Shown here: one piece after another, positions 51,761-60,920 of the stretch
How the letters are laid out: every line of letters starts with the position of its first letter
How positions within the stretch are numbered: position 1 is the first letter of the stretch
NCBI GenBank assembly: GCA_030527285.1
Contig: JAUNBC010000009.1
Span: 1 to 63,848 of the forward strand
DNA: 63,848 nt
Source: Bacillota bacterium
GTDB lineage: Bacteria > Bacillota > Dehalobacteriia > UBA4068
Direction of reading: 5' to 3'
Notes under the pieces: model-generated
What the model was told of the DNA's origin: nothing
Database searches by the model: none
Seen by the model: only the letters and a program-made list of their open reading frames with translations
Position numbers and translations under genes: made by a program

Positions 51761-53128
51761 TTACAGCGAGCGCGGCAGATAATGGCCGCCGCATTCACGC
51801 AGGCGGAATTCGCCGCCGCGATAGGCGATCACGCCGCCCTTGATCACGGTGTTGATCGCGCATTTCAAGGCCATGCCCTGATAAGCGTTATAATCATTAT
51901 TCCCGTGGCAGGCTTTGCTATCCACGGTTTGCTTGATCGCGGGGTTGATCAGCAGCAGATCCGCGTCCGCGCCGAGCATCAGCGAGCCTTTGCGCGGGTA
52001 GAGGCCGAACAGCTGCGCCGGACGGCGGCAGCAGCTGTTGACCAGCGTATTGACGTCGATCAGACCGTCCGCTACGCCGTAGCTGAACATCAGCGCCATC
52101 CGCTCCTCTACGCCGCCGATGCCGCAGGGCGCGTTGCGGTAATCCGCCGCGCCTGCCGCCTTTTGCGCCAGCGTGAACGGGCAATGATCGGTGGCGATAA
52201 CGTCGATGCTGCCGTCGGCCAGCGCCTGCCACAGCGCGGCGTTATCAGCTAATTGGCGCAGCGGCGGAGTGAGCAGATATTTGAGCCCTTCTGTGGCGTC
52301 CGCGTATTTATCCTCGCTGAACAGCAGGTATTGCGGGCAGCTTTCCACGTATATATGCCGCTGGCCGGCGGCGCGGGCGGCGCGTATCGCCTCCAGTCCG
52401 GCCTTGGTCGATAGATGCGCGATATACAGCGGCGCGTCGCCGCATTCGCGGGCGATAGTCAGCAGACGGCGAATAGCGTCAGCCTCGACCTCCGCCGGAC
52501 GCGAGGCGGCATGCCAGCGCGGTTCGGTCTTGCCCTCGGCGGCGAATTTGTCGCGCAGGCGCGTCAGCTGCGCGTCGTCCTCGGCATGGACCACGGTCAG
52601 CATACCGAGCGCGGCTGCCTGCCTGAGCACGCGGCGCAGCGCCGCGTCGTCCAGCGCATGCTCATAAGTCATATAGACCTTGATGCTGGGTATGCCGCGT
52701 TCCTTGAGCGTCGCCATATCGGCCAGCGACGGCTCGTCCGCCTGCTGTATCAGGCCGTGGAAGGCGTAGTCGCAATAGCAGTTGTTGTCGGCCAGCTGAT
52801 GATAGGCCTTGATCTGCTGATGCGGCAGCGTGCCGGGCGGGGCAAAGGCTACGTGGTCGATGATGGTGGTGGTGCCGCCGCAAACAGCGGCGCGAGTGCC
52901 GCTGCGAAAATCGTCCGCCGTGCGGAAAGCGCCTGCTTGCAGGTCGAAATGCGTATGCGCGTCGACCGCTCCCGGCAGCAGGTATTTGCCCGATGCGTCG
53001 ATGACCTTGGCCGCCTCGGCGGAGATGGTGCCGCGCGCGGCGATCACGCCGCCTTCGACGGCGATATCGCCGACGCCGCAGTTATAGCCGTCAGCGATGA
53101 TGGCGTTCTTGATCAGCAGCTCATACAT
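51761..53128 (-). CDS. Dihydropyrimidinase/hydantoinase-family amidohydrolase
   Basis: The 455-residue protein has the binuclear zinc site: His58/His60 (DAHTHFD), the carboxylated Lys150 (SIKVYMTY), His in VVHAE, His in IAHLS and Asp in ATDHCPF. It hydrolyses cyclic ureides such as dihydropyrimidines or 5-substituted hydantoins to N-carbamoyl amino acids. No carbamoylase or dihydropyrimidine dehydrogenase is nearby; instead it follows two PLP enzymes in one operon. The in vivo substrate may be an unusual cyclic ureide. AAGGAG precedes the ATG. Confidence 0.88.
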   Translation of the reverse strand: MYELLIKNAIIADGYNCGVGDIAVEGGVIAARGTISAEAAKVIDASGKYLLPGAVDAHTHFDLQAGAFRTADDFRSGTRAAVCGGTTTIIDHVAFAPPGTLPHQQIKAYHQLADNNCYCDYAFHGLIQQADEPSLADMATLKERGIPSIKVYMTYEHALDDAALRRVLRQAAALGMLTVVHAEDDAQLTRLRDKFAAEGKTEPRWHAASRPAEVEADAIRRLLTIARECGDAPLYIAHLSTKAGLEAIRAARAAGQRHIYVESCPQYLLFSEDKYADATEGLKYLLTPPLRQLADNAALWQALADGSIDVIATDHCPFTLAQKAAGAADYRNAPCGIGGVEERMALMFSYGVADGLIDVNTLVNSCCRRPAQLFGLYPRKGSLMLGADADLLLINPAIKQTVDSKACHGNNDYNAYQGMALKCAINTVIKGGVIAYRGGEFRLRECGGHYLPRSL

Positions 53129-53164
53129 GGTTTCTCCTTCGCCTTGCCGTATTTGTCAATGACG

Positions 53165-54397
53165 TTAAGTGTCAATACTATCCAGTATATCCTGTACTGC
53201 CTTCAGCTTCGGCTCTACGTAATGCGGCTGACCCACGGCCTTGATCCCGTTGGCGATATCCTTTAGCCCATTGCCGGTGACGATATGCACCACCGTAGCA
53301 TCGGCGGGGATCAGCTGCTGCTGCCGCGCCTTGACCAGTCCGGCCAGAGCCGCCACGCCGGCCGGCTCGCCGAAAATGCCGCAGCTGCGCCCCAGCAGCC
53401 GCATCGCCGCCAAGATCTGCTCGTCGCTGACCTCGATGGTCAAGCCGCGGCTGTCGCGTATCGCCGCCAGCGCTTTGTCGGGATTGCGCGGCCAGCCGAC
53501 GGCAATGCTGTCGGCCAGCGTGTTTTCCGGCTGCGCTTCGAGCGGACGCTGCTCGCGGTAGGCGGTATTGATCGGGCAGCAGCCCTCGGCCTGCACCGCC
53601 AGCAGACGCGGTATGCGGTCGATGATGCCGACAGCCAGCAGATCGGCAAAGCCCTTATATACGCCGGCGATGGTGCAGCCGTCGCCCACCGCTACCGCCA
53701 CGTAATCGGGAACCTGCCATTGCAGCTGCTCGGCGATCTCCAGCGCCACCGTTTTTTTGCCCTCCAGCAAATAGGGGTTGATGGCGGCGTTGCGGTTATA
53801 CCAGCCGTATTGCTCGATCGCCTCAGCGGAAAGGCGGAAGGTCTGCTGGTAATCGCCGCGCACGGCAAACACCCGCGCTCCGTAGAGCAAAAGCTGCGTC
53901 AGCTTGCCCTGCGGCGCGCGCTCCGGTACGAAAATATACGTTTTCAGTCCGGCGGCGGCGGCATTACCGGCCAGCGAGGACGCGGCGTTGCCGGTGGAGG
54001 AGCAGGCGATAACGTCATAGCCGCCCTCCAGCGCCTTGACCACGGCCATCGCCGAGGCGCGATCCTTCATGCTGGCGGTGGGATTTAGCCCCTCGTCCTT
54101 GATATACAGCTTGGCGATACCGATCTCCTCGGCCAGCCGCGGCATATCGTAGAGCGGCGTATCGCCGACGGCCAGCCCGCCGGCAGGCGCTTGCTCCACC
54201 GGCAGCAGCTCGGCATAGCGCCACATATCCCGCCGGACGCGGTTGGCCAGCACCCCGCGATTGAAGCGCGCCGAGATGCGCGGATAGTCGTAGACGACGT
54301 CGAGCAGGCCGCCGCAATGCGGGCACAGCGTGAGCTGCGGCAGCGCTTCGATCTCCTGCCCACAGCTGATGCAGCGGGCGCAATTGATATAGGACAT
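53165..54397 (-). CDS. Threonine synthase-like PLP enzyme with zinc ribbon
   Basis: The 410-residue fold-type II PLP enzyme has an N-terminal zinc-ribbon-like Cys set (C6, C9, C12 and CPHC at 25-28), PLP lysine K111 (TASMKDRAS) and the phosphate loop SSTGNAASS. The family includes ThrC, which makes threonine from phosphohomoserine. Here it is flanked by a hydantoinase and another PLP enzyme rather than thrB or hom, so it may act as a beta/gamma-replacement or elimination enzyme. GGAG precedes the start. Confidence 0.82.
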   Translation of the reverse strand: MSYINCARCISCGQEIEALPQLTLCPHCGGLLDVVYDYPRISARFNRGVLANRVRRDMWRYAELLPVEQAPAGGLAVGDTPLYDMPRLAEEIGIAKLYIKDEGLNPTASMKDRASAMAVVKALEGGYDVIACSSTGNAASSLAGNAAAAGLKTYIFVPERAPQGKLTQLLLYGARVFAVRGDYQQTFRLSAEAIEQYGWYNRNAAINPYLLEGKKTVALEIAEQLQWQVPDYVAVAVGDGCTIAGVYKGFADLLAVGIIDRIPRLLAVQAEGCCPINTAYREQRPLEAQPENTLADSIAVGWPRNPDKALAAIRDSRGLTIEVSDEQILAAMRLLGRSCGIFGEPAGVAALAGLVKARQQQLIPADATVVHIVTGNGLKDIANGIKAVGQPHYVEPKLKAVQDILDSIDT

Positions 54398-54412
54398 AGA
54401 ACGCTCCTTTGC

Positions 54413-55882
54413 TTATAGAGCCTGCAGCAGGCCGGTGCGTTGGTTGAATTCCTCGATCAGCCGGTCGATATCCGCTGCCTGCGCATGGATGCCGCCCCAG
54501 TAATTGTCGTAATCGTACCATTGCGCGTTCAGCTCGTCTAATTCGCGCCCCTGCTGCTCGATCCACGTATAGTATTTGAGATTATGCACGCGGCGGCGTT
54601 CGGTATAGCTGAGTTCGAGCATATTGTCGGTGCGCAGACCGGCGATATGGCAGCCGTAATCAAAGGCGGCGGCGCTGGCGGTGTAGGGGCCGTCGGCCTG
54701 CTCCAGCTCGGCCAGACGGCTGCCGTACATCTCCATGCTGTCGGTGAGCACGGTGGCGACGATATCGTTGGCGCCCAGCTCATAATACTTGGCCAGCTTG
54801 ATCGCCGACAAAATATTCGCTACGCCGGAAATGCCTATCCATTCCAGCTTGTCGATCACGTGCTGCTCCACGCCCAATTCCTCGCGCAGATACCGATGAC
54901 CGGCCTTGTCGTTGAACAGGCGGATCAGCCTCTGGCTGTCCTCGTCGTCAATGGCGATCACCATATCGGTGTTCTTGACATTGTGTATCCACGGCACGTG
55001 CTTATCGCCGATGCCCTCGATGCGATGGTCGCCGTAGCCGTTCATCAGCAGCGTCGGGCATTGCAGCGCCTCGCCCACCGCCAGCTTGGATTGCGGGAAT
55101 ACCTCCTTGAGATAATCGCCCGCCGCCAGCGTACCGGCGGAACCGGAGGCGAATACCGCCGCCGCAAATTTACCGCCCGCCGCTCGCGCCGCTTCCTCGA
55201 TCGCCGGGCCGGTGACGGCATAATGCCACAGATGATTGCCCATCTCCTCGAATTGATTGAAGATCATCACGTTATCGCGGGTGGCCTTGAGCTCCCATAC
55301 TTTGTCAAATATCTCCTTGACGTTGGACTCGCAGCCGGGCGTGGCGATGATCTCGCCGGCCACCGTTTCCAGCCACTCAAAGCGCTCGCGGCTCATGCCC
55401 TCGGGCAGAATGGCTATCGACTGGCAGCCTAACAGATTGGAGTTATAGGCGCCGCCGCGGCAGTAATTGCCGGTGGACGGCCATACCGCCTTATGGAAGG
55501 TGGGGTCGAACTGGCCGGTGACCATGCGCGGAGCCAGGCAGCCAAAGGACGCGCCGACTTTATGACAGCCGGTGGGGAACCATTTGCCGGCCAGCGCGAT
55601 GATCTTTGCCGGTACGCCGGTCAGCGCCGGCGGCAGCTCGATATAATTGACCGCGCCAAAGCCGGGGCCTTCGACCCGCGGCTGATTATGCCAGGTGATG
55701 CGGAACAGATTGAGCGGATCGACGCACCACAGCCCCACCTCGCGCAGCCTAGCGCGTATCGGCTCCGGCACTTCCTCGGGATGCGCCATCTGCCTGAGCG
55801 TGGGGATAATGATATTGCGTTCGCGCGCCAGCTGCACCGTCTTAGCCAGATTGGCTTCATTGATGCTCAGATCTATCATCAT
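54413..55882 (-). CDS. Large PLP-dependent cysteine synthase-like protein
   Basis: The 489-residue fold-type II PLP protein is longer than cysteine synthase (about 310). PLP lysine is K108 (TGCHKVGAS), with substrate/phosphate segments STGNYCRGGAYN and ASGSAGTLAAGDYL. It resembles uncharacterised clostridial beta-family enzymes that often sit beside threonine-synthase-like genes. The reaction is unknown; elimination or beta-replacement on an amino acid is likely from the fold. AAGGAG precedes two adjacent ATGs (55882 and 55879), either of which could be used. Confidence 0.75.
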   Translation of the reverse strand: MMIDLSINEANLAKTVQLARERNIIIPTLRQMAHPEEVPEPIRARLREVGLWCVDPLNLFRITWHNQPRVEGPGFGAVNYIELPPALTGVPAKIIALAGKWFPTGCHKVGASFGCLAPRMVTGQFDPTFHKAVWPSTGNYCRGGAYNSNLLGCQSIAILPEGMSRERFEWLETVAGEIIATPGCESNVKEIFDKVWELKATRDNVMIFNQFEEMGNHLWHYAVTGPAIEEAARAAGGKFAAAVFASGSAGTLAAGDYLKEVFPQSKLAVGEALQCPTLLMNGYGDHRIEGIGDKHVPWIHNVKNTDMVIAIDDEDSQRLIRLFNDKAGHRYLREELGVEQHVIDKLEWIGISGVANILSAIKLAKYYELGANDIVATVLTDSMEMYGSRLAELEQADGPYTASAAAFDYGCHIAGLRTDNMLELSYTERRRVHNLKYYTWIEQQGRELDELNAQWYDYDNYWGGIHAQAADIDRLIEEFNQRTGLLQAL

Positions 55883-56046
55883 ATCACTCCTTTATTGGTG
55901 GATAGAGCCCGATGCGTCTTAATAACTCTATTATTCTATTATAGCTATTTTGCCGCGCAAAAACAAGTGCGCCTGAATATTGGCCCAACGGTCTGTATCA
56001 TAAAGGAACGGGGACGCCCCGAATGACACAGGCGACAGCGCCATTT

Positions 56047-56180
56047 GCGGCGCGAGCAGCGGGAACAGCAACCAAGACGGGCGCAGGAAACGGAGTTGTA
56101 AAAAGAAATCGGCGGGTAGGAAAAACTACCCGCCGATGTTCGAATTTGAGCAGTCTGTCAAGACCAATCAGTTCGACAGA
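56047..56180 (+). repeat. Dispersed repeat family 1, copy B
   Basis: This copy matches 5475-5606. The hairpin here has a 12-bp perfect stem (56108-56119 with 56126-56137), and the compensatory change relative to copy A keeps pairing. It abuts the stop of the anti-sigma-like gene at 56182, where it may serve as its terminator. Confidence 0.65.
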
Positions 56181-56181
56181 G

Positions 56182-56760
56182 TTAAGGTTCCACAAATCTG
56201 TTGGAACTGGTAGACCAACCATCTTGATACTTTGCTGTCATATACAAGGTTTCATCACCATGTACAAGCTTAATGTAACAAAGACCATCTTCGAACTTGT
56301 CGGTGATATCAATCTTTTGATCGTACCAGTAAACCCACACAGAACCATCATCAGAATAATAAACCTCGGGAGAGTTCATTTCTTCCATCAGTTCTTCCTC
56401 TGTCAGCGGACGCTCATTTCCCCAAGCATCATATGCTATGCCGCCTCCGCCTCGGTGTTGCGTGTTTCCTTCTCCATCAACATAGTCCATCTCGTAATTC
56501 CCGCTGCCATCAAATTCAATGGTCACATCGGTTTGCTCACCGTGAAGCCAAAGTTGAATAGTACGTTGAATCCCTCCAACATCTAAGGCATATGTCGTAG
56601 TTGCACTACCAATAACCAATACACAGATAGCGACAACGGCTACTAATTTGTTAAGTTTAATTTTTTTGCTTGCGTTCGTCATTTGATTTACCTCCAAAGA
56701 TAAATTGTCGGAGATATGAATGGCAGAAAACGCCTGCTTATACTTTTCCTTATTATTCAT
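56182..56760 (-). CDS. Putative membrane anti-sigma-like protein
   Basis: The 192-residue protein has a ~37-residue cytoplasmic N-terminus, one membrane helix (about 38-60) and an extracellular, acidic, aromatic-rich domain. It overlaps the ECF sigma gene by 8 bp, the usual sigma/anti-sigma layout. I do not recognise the extracellular domain. AGGAGGT precedes the ATG. The lower G+C content (frequent AAA, GAA, ATT, TTT) sets it apart from neighbours. Confidence 0.65.
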   Translation of the reverse strand: MNNKEKYKQAFSAIHISDNLSLEVNQMTNASKKIKLNKLVAVVAICVLVIGSATTTYALDVGGIQRTIQLWLHGEQTDVTIEFDGSGNYEMDYVDGEGNTQHRGGGGIAYDAWGNERPLTEEELMEEMNSPEVYYSDDGSVWVYWYDQKIDITDKFEDGLCYIKLVHGDETLYMTAKYQDGWSTSSNRFVEP

Positions 56761-57232
56761 CTTCCCATACCTCCTGTAATGTGTTTTTGAGCATCATTCG
56801 CCCTCGTGATAGTCTGACCTTGACACAGCTTTCAGATAACTTTAGAATATCTGATATTTCTTTCACCGAGTAATCCTCATAGTAAAATAGATGAATAATC
56901 ACACGATATTTTTCCGGCAGATTCATAACGGTTTCAAACAAATCAGACGCTTCGGCTGATTCAAAGCTCAAGCTTTCCATATAGTCCCCCAAGGGTACCG
57001 TACTTCGCCGGAAAAAGACACTATTTTTGTTTTTTGCTTTATTGATAGCCACCCTGATCAGCCATGCACGAATATGTACCTCGCTTTCAAAATCTTTTTC
57101 TTTAGTTATGTACTGAATGAAAGTATCCTGGACAACATCTTCTGCATCTTGCGCATTTTGACACACATTGAATGCGATCGTGAATAAGCTGTTTTTATAC
57201 TTATCAATCAGCGCTTCAACCAATTCCCTCAT
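56753..57232 (-). CDS. ECF-type RNA polymerase sigma factor
   Basis: The 159-residue protein has region 2 (AEDVVQDTFIQYIT) and region 4 (LSESCVKVRLSRGRMML helix-turn-helix). ATG 57232 has AAAGGAG at 6 nt; in-frame ATGs at 57250 and 57310 are less well placed. It pairs with the downstream membrane anti-sigma-like gene and likely responds to an extracellular signal. Like its partner it is AT-richer than the flanks, so the pair may be imported. Confidence 0.88.
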   Translation of the reverse strand: MRELVEALIDKYKNSLFTIAFNVCQNAQDAEDVVQDTFIQYITKEKDFESEVHIRAWLIRVAINKAKNKNSVFFRRSTVPLGDYMESLSFESAEASDLFETVMNLPEKYRVIIHLFYYEDYSVKEISDILKLSESCVKVRLSRGRMMLKNTLQEVWEDE

Positions 57233-57299
57233 AGGATTCTCCTTTGCCATTGAAAAGCTTTTCACTAATAGTACAAACGAGAGTGGCAGAAGGTTACAT

Positions 57300-57365
57300 A
57301 TGATCAGCAATATTTATAATTTGAATGCGCCGCCGTACAGCCAAGGGCTGCCGGTCTATGGATAA
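57300..57365 (+). CDS. Possible 21-codon ORF
   Basis: The ATG at 57300 opens 21 codons to TAA; the peptide contains NAPPYSQGLPVYG. A weak GAAGG-like sequence precedes it. It lies between the sigma gene and a conserved small gene, and does not resemble a known family. Confidence 0.2.
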   Translation: MISNIYNLNAPPYSQGLPVYG

Positions 57366-57497
57366 ACCCGTGGTTTTGTGCAGTATTTCCAAAAAGTAAC
57401 CCTATATGTAACCGTATTTGTGATATTATAGACATATATAGGGCAAATAACGCTATCGCTATGATGCGTAGTCAAAATAATGAAAGAGGTGGATAGT

Positions 57498-57686
57498 GTG
57501 ACGAATAAGCCAGCGGCTAAAGAAAAGGCGACGTTTATCATTCAGCTCAATAGCCGTCAGAATTCCACTTGGCAAGGCAGCTTGGTGTGGAGCGACAGAA
57601 ACGTCAGCAAACGCTTCCGTTCCGCTTTGGAAATGCTCAAGCTGATCGACAGCGCTTTGAATGAGCAGGGTATGCCGGAGGAATAG
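57498..57686 (+). CDS. Small conserved cytosolic protein, unknown function
   Basis: The 62-residue protein starts at GTG 57498 with GAGGTGG 5 nt upstream; an in-frame ATG at 57480 has no Shine-Dalgarno. It contains FIIQLNSRQNSTWQGSLVW and SALEMLKLIDSAL, a pattern I have seen as a recurrent small family in Clostridia but with no known role. It is predicted soluble and stands alone. Confidence 0.7.
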   Translation: MTNKPAAKEKATFIIQLNSRQNSTWQGSLVWSDRNVSKRFRSALEMLKLIDSALNEQGMPEE

Positions 57687-57724
57687 TATTCGCCCGCAGC
57701 ATACGCAATTATCAGCGGCATAAA

Positions 57725-57755
57725 AAAGCCCCATTCCATTTGTGAATGGGGCTTT
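57725..57755. terminator. Bidirectional terminator
   Basis: AAAGCCCCATTC pairs with GAATGGGGCTTT around a 7-nt loop, with A6 before and T-rich sequence after. It ends the small gene (+) and rdgB (-). Confidence 0.85.
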
Positions 57756-57767
57756 ATCTTGCGCTTA

Positions 57768-58388
57768 TTACAGCTTCGCCAGTAATACCGCCGCCTGCCT
57801 GATGGCGCGGGCGCGATGGCTGACGCTGTTTTTTATTTGCGGCGGTAGCTCGGCCATAGTCCGGCCGTATTGCGGCATATAGAACAATGAATCGTAGCCA
57901 AAGCCATGCTCGCCTTTCTCCCGCTCGCCGATCACGCCCTCGCAGCGTCCTTGCAGATGATAGAGCCGCGGCGGCGCGTCAGCTTGCGGTACGGCGACGC
58001 ATACGGCGCAGACGAAGGCGGCGCGGCGCTGCTCGGGCGGCAGGCCGGCCAATTCGCGCAGCAGCTTGCGGCGGTTGGCGGCGTTATTATGCTGCGTTTG
58101 CTGATCGTCGGCATAGCGCGCGGACAGCAGACCGGGCGCGCCGCCCAGCGCCTCCACGCACAGGCCGCTGTCATCAGCCAGCGTGATACAGCCGCCGGCC
58201 TTGGCGGCGCTGACCGCCTTGATCTCGGCGTTGGCGGCAAAGCTGTCGCCGTCCTCCGCCGGCTCCGTATAGCCGCTCAGCGAAGACAGGCCGAGCAGCG
58301 GCAGCGTACAGCCGGCGGCGGCGAGTATGGCGGCGATCTCCTCGAGCTTATGCTGATTGGTGGTGGCGATCAACAAGCGTTCGGGCAT
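57768..58388 (-). CDS. rdgB: XTP/dITP pyrophosphatase (RdgB/HAM1)
   Basis: The 206-residue protein begins with LLIATTNQHKLEEI, the HAM1 substrate loop, and contains TLADDSGLCVEALGG and GFGYDSLFY. It hydrolyses non-canonical purine NTPs such as dITP and XTP, keeping them out of DNA and RNA. Its start overlaps the stop of the upstream amidase gene (TAATG), so the two are coupled. Length and motifs are normal. Confidence 0.93.
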   Translation of the reverse strand: MPERLLIATTNQHKLEEIAAILAAAGCTLPLLGLSSLSGYTEPAEDGDSFAANAEIKAVSAAKAGGCITLADDSGLCVEALGGAPGLLSARYADDQQTQHNNAANRRKLLRELAGLPPEQRRAAFVCAVCVAVPQADAPPRLYHLQGRCEGVIGEREKGEHGFGYDSLFYMPQYGRTMAELPPQIKNSVSHRARAIRQAAVLLAKL

Positions 58389-60112
58389 TACAGGCCGGCC
58401 TCCAGAAAGTAGTTGCGCAAGCCGTTGACTATGCCCTCGGCGATGGCGGCGCGGAAGCTGGCCGTGGCCAGCTTGGCCTCGTCGCCGGCATTGGAGATGA
58501 AGCCGACCTCCAGCAGCGCCGCCGGCATATCGGTGAGGCGCAATACGGCAAAGCTGTTCTGGAAAATGCCGTAATTATTCAGGCCACCGGCTGCGAGCAT
58601 GGCGTTTTGCATATGGGTGGCCAGCAGCGTGCGCAGCATGTATTCGCTGGAGGCGGTATCGTAGTCGGTGGGATAGATCCAGGTCGAGCTGCCGTTGGTG
58701 GCGCTGTTATCGGCGGCGTTGCAATGGATGCTGATGAATACCTCCGCGCCGGAGATATTGGCGGCGGCGGCGATCTCGGCCAAGGTCAGGTCGGTGGTAA
58801 CGCCGCGGCTCAGCACTACTGTCGCGCCCTGCGCCCGCAGCAATTCCGCGGCGCGCAGCGCAATATCATAGTTGACGTCTTTTTCCAGCAGGCCGCTGGC
58901 GCCGATCGCGCCCGGATCAAGCGCGCCGTCCGAGGTGGAGGCATGTCCGGGGTCGAGGAAGATGATCCGCCCCACCAGCGGGCTGGTGCCGACTTGTATG
59001 GTCAGCGTGCGGCCGTCGGCTGCCGCCTTGACGCTGTAATAGATCGGCGTATCGCCGCTCACCGTGTAGATATTGCCGAGACTGCCGGAGACGGCGGCGC
59101 TGATACCATAGGCGGTAAATTCGCCGCCGCTGATATGCATATCGGTGTTGACGGTCAGGCGGCGGCTGCCCTCGTCCAGCGTATAGCAGATATAATCGCT
59201 GCTGCTCAGGGTGATCTGATAGCCATAGGCCGTGCTTTGATAGGCGGCGCTGATCTCGCCCATGGCGGCGGAACCGCTGAAGGCCGGACGGGCGGCGGCG
59301 GCGATGGCGGCGCTGGCCACGCGCGCCTCGCTGAAGTCGATGAAGCTGGCATAAACCCAGCCATAGCTGCCATAGTCGGTCATCACATAATACCAGTCGC
59401 CGCTGACGCGGAATATCTTGAGCTTGTCCCCGCGTTTCAGCGAGCCGATGATCTGGCTGCTGCTGTCGCTGCTGGCAGCGTCGCGCAGATTCAGCACCTC
59501 GGTATTGACCACGCCGTCGGCATAAGCGCCGCTCTCCGCCGGCGCGGCTGTATCGGCGGGCGTGGTGGCGGCGCTGCTGCTGTAATCGGCCTCGACCAGC
59601 CATTTAGCCACGTAGCCCTCGCCGCCGTTGAAGCTGATCCGGTACCAGTAGCCGCTTTCGCCGCTGACGGCGAGGTATTGAGCCGAGGTGGCGGTGCCGA
59701 TGATGTTGCCGTCGGCGATCTGCGCCGCGGAGCGCACGTTCAGCACGCTTACCTGCGGGCGCACGCGCCCGGGCAGCGTAGCGGAATTGGCGATACTCAC
59801 GTAGTCGCCGGATATCCAGGCCTCGCTATGATTGCCGATGCGGATGCGATACCAGCCGTTTTGCTCATCGGTCACATAGTAGGTCTCATTGCGCAGCGCC
59901 TCGGCGAGTATGGCGGCGGAGGTGGAGGGCGCGGAGCGGACATTGACCACCGAGCCGCTGACCGTAGCCACGGTCTCGGCGCGCGCTATCGGGCTGCCCA
60001 GCAGCAGCAGCGCGGCTATGACAGCCATGACGGCCAACAGCCGGCGCCGATGCGTTTTATTGATGGCGGTGATAGTATCACTCCCTTTACAATCGAATAT
60101 AACGTTAATCAT
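58388..60112 (-). CDS. N-acetylmuramoyl-L-alanine amidase with SH3b repeats
   Basis: The 574-residue exported protein has a signal helix (about 25-46), three bacterial SH3 repeats (about 48-110, 115-175, 200-265; each with VLNVRSA/VNVRSA-type motif), a beta-rich AMIN-like part (about 285-380) and a C-terminal Amidase_3 domain with zinc ligands in DPGH, Glu after LLEKD and SIHCNA, plus catalytic Glu in LEVGF. It cleaves the peptide-glycan bond of peptidoglycan. No Shine-Dalgarno precedes ATG 60112; AAGGGAG lies further in before an ATC codon, so the true start may be downstream. Confidence 0.9.
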   Translation of the reverse strand: MINVIFDCKGSDTITAINKTHRRRLLAVMAVIAALLLLGSPIARAETVATVSGSVVNVRSAPSTSAAILAEALRNETYYVTDEQNGWYRIRIGNHSEAWISGDYVSIANSATLPGRVRPQVSVLNVRSAAQIADGNIIGTATSAQYLAVSGESGYWYRISFNGGEGYVAKWLVEADYSSSAATTPADTAAPAESGAYADGVVNTEVLNLRDAASSDSSSQIIGSLKRGDKLKIFRVSGDWYYVMTDYGSYGWVYASFIDFSEARVASAAIAAAARPAFSGSAAMGEISAAYQSTAYGYQITLSSSDYICYTLDEGSRRLTVNTDMHISGGEFTAYGISAAVSGSLGNIYTVSGDTPIYYSVKAAADGRTLTIQVGTSPLVGRIIFLDPGHASTSDGALDPGAIGASGLLEKDVNYDIALRAAELLRAQGATVVLSRGVTTDLTLAEIAAAANISGAEVFISIHCNAADNSATNGSSTWIYPTDYDTASSEYMLRTLLATHMQNAMLAAGGLNNYGIFQNSFAVLRLTDMPAALLEVGFISNAGDEAKLATASFRAAIAEGIVNGLRNYFLEAGL

Positions 60113-60147
60113 TCAACAATTATTCGACATATATCGGGATATTTCCT

Positions 60148-60828
60148 CTATTCGCCTACTATATATGGTAGCGGCGGCGTGATGCGCGCCGCGTCGCCGC
60201 TGATATCGAGGTTCAGCTGCACCGTGATCGTATAGCGGTCGTCCTCGTTCAAGGCGGCGCTGATATCGACGCGGCGCAGCTCGCCCGCGCGGCGTTCCAG
60301 ATACAGCGTATAATCGGCCTCGCCGAAAAAGCCGCCCAGCCAACCCGCCGCCGGCGCCGAATAGCTGACGCGGCGCAGCTTGCGTCCGTCTAATTGCTGC
60401 ACGCCGTCATAGCTGAATGCGGCGGGCGCCAGCTCGGGCAGCAAGCCCTGCGGCGACAGCTCGTGGTATAGCTCGATCGCCTTATCCTCCTCCATGGCGC
60501 TGCATACCCAGTCGCCGGAGATGAAGTCGCGCTGATACAGCTGCCCCTCGATCCAGTACATATCCAGCTCGCTGCCGGCGGCGTTGCCGCTGATATGCCG
60601 CGCCTCGCCGGCTTGTTCGCCGCTGACGTCAAACAGCACGACAGAGCCCGTGGGCTGCTGCAGCTCGATATGCAGCGTATAGCGCAGGGCGGCGGCGGAA
60701 TGGGCGGCGGTCAGCGCGTTCGCAATATCGGCGGCTTGCGGCGCGGGGGTATAAGCCAGCGCGCATACGGCGGCGGCCACGGCCAGCAAGGGCATGGCTA
60801 TCAGGATATGGATCAGGGGTTTGCGCAT
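60148..60828 (-). CDS. Exported protein of unknown function
   Basis: The 226-residue protein has an N-terminal signal or anchor helix (about 5-27), then a beta-strand-rich domain reminiscent of LolA-like or DUF4412-type outer-envelope folds, though I cannot assign it. It lacks a lipobox. It is upstream of the amidase gene on the same strand (36 bp gap), suggesting a joint envelope role. The start has no good Shine-Dalgarno. Confidence 0.65.
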   Translation of the reverse strand: MRKPLIHILIAMPLLAVAAAVCALAYTPAPQAADIANALTAAHSAAALRYTLHIELQQPTGSVVLFDVSGEQAGEARHISGNAAGSELDMYWIEGQLYQRDFISGDWVCSAMEEDKAIELYHELSPQGLLPELAPAAFSYDGVQQLDGRKLRRVSYSAPAAGWLGGFFGEADYTLYLERRAGELRRVDISAALNEDDRYTITVQLNLDISGDAARITPPLPYIVGE

Positions 60829-60920
60829 GTTTTTTATTTATGCGTTTTGGCCGGCGCTTATGATATTAAGGCAGGGATTTTTTGTTTTGCCAAGAATAAA
60901 TAAACAGGGGGGTGTCCGGC

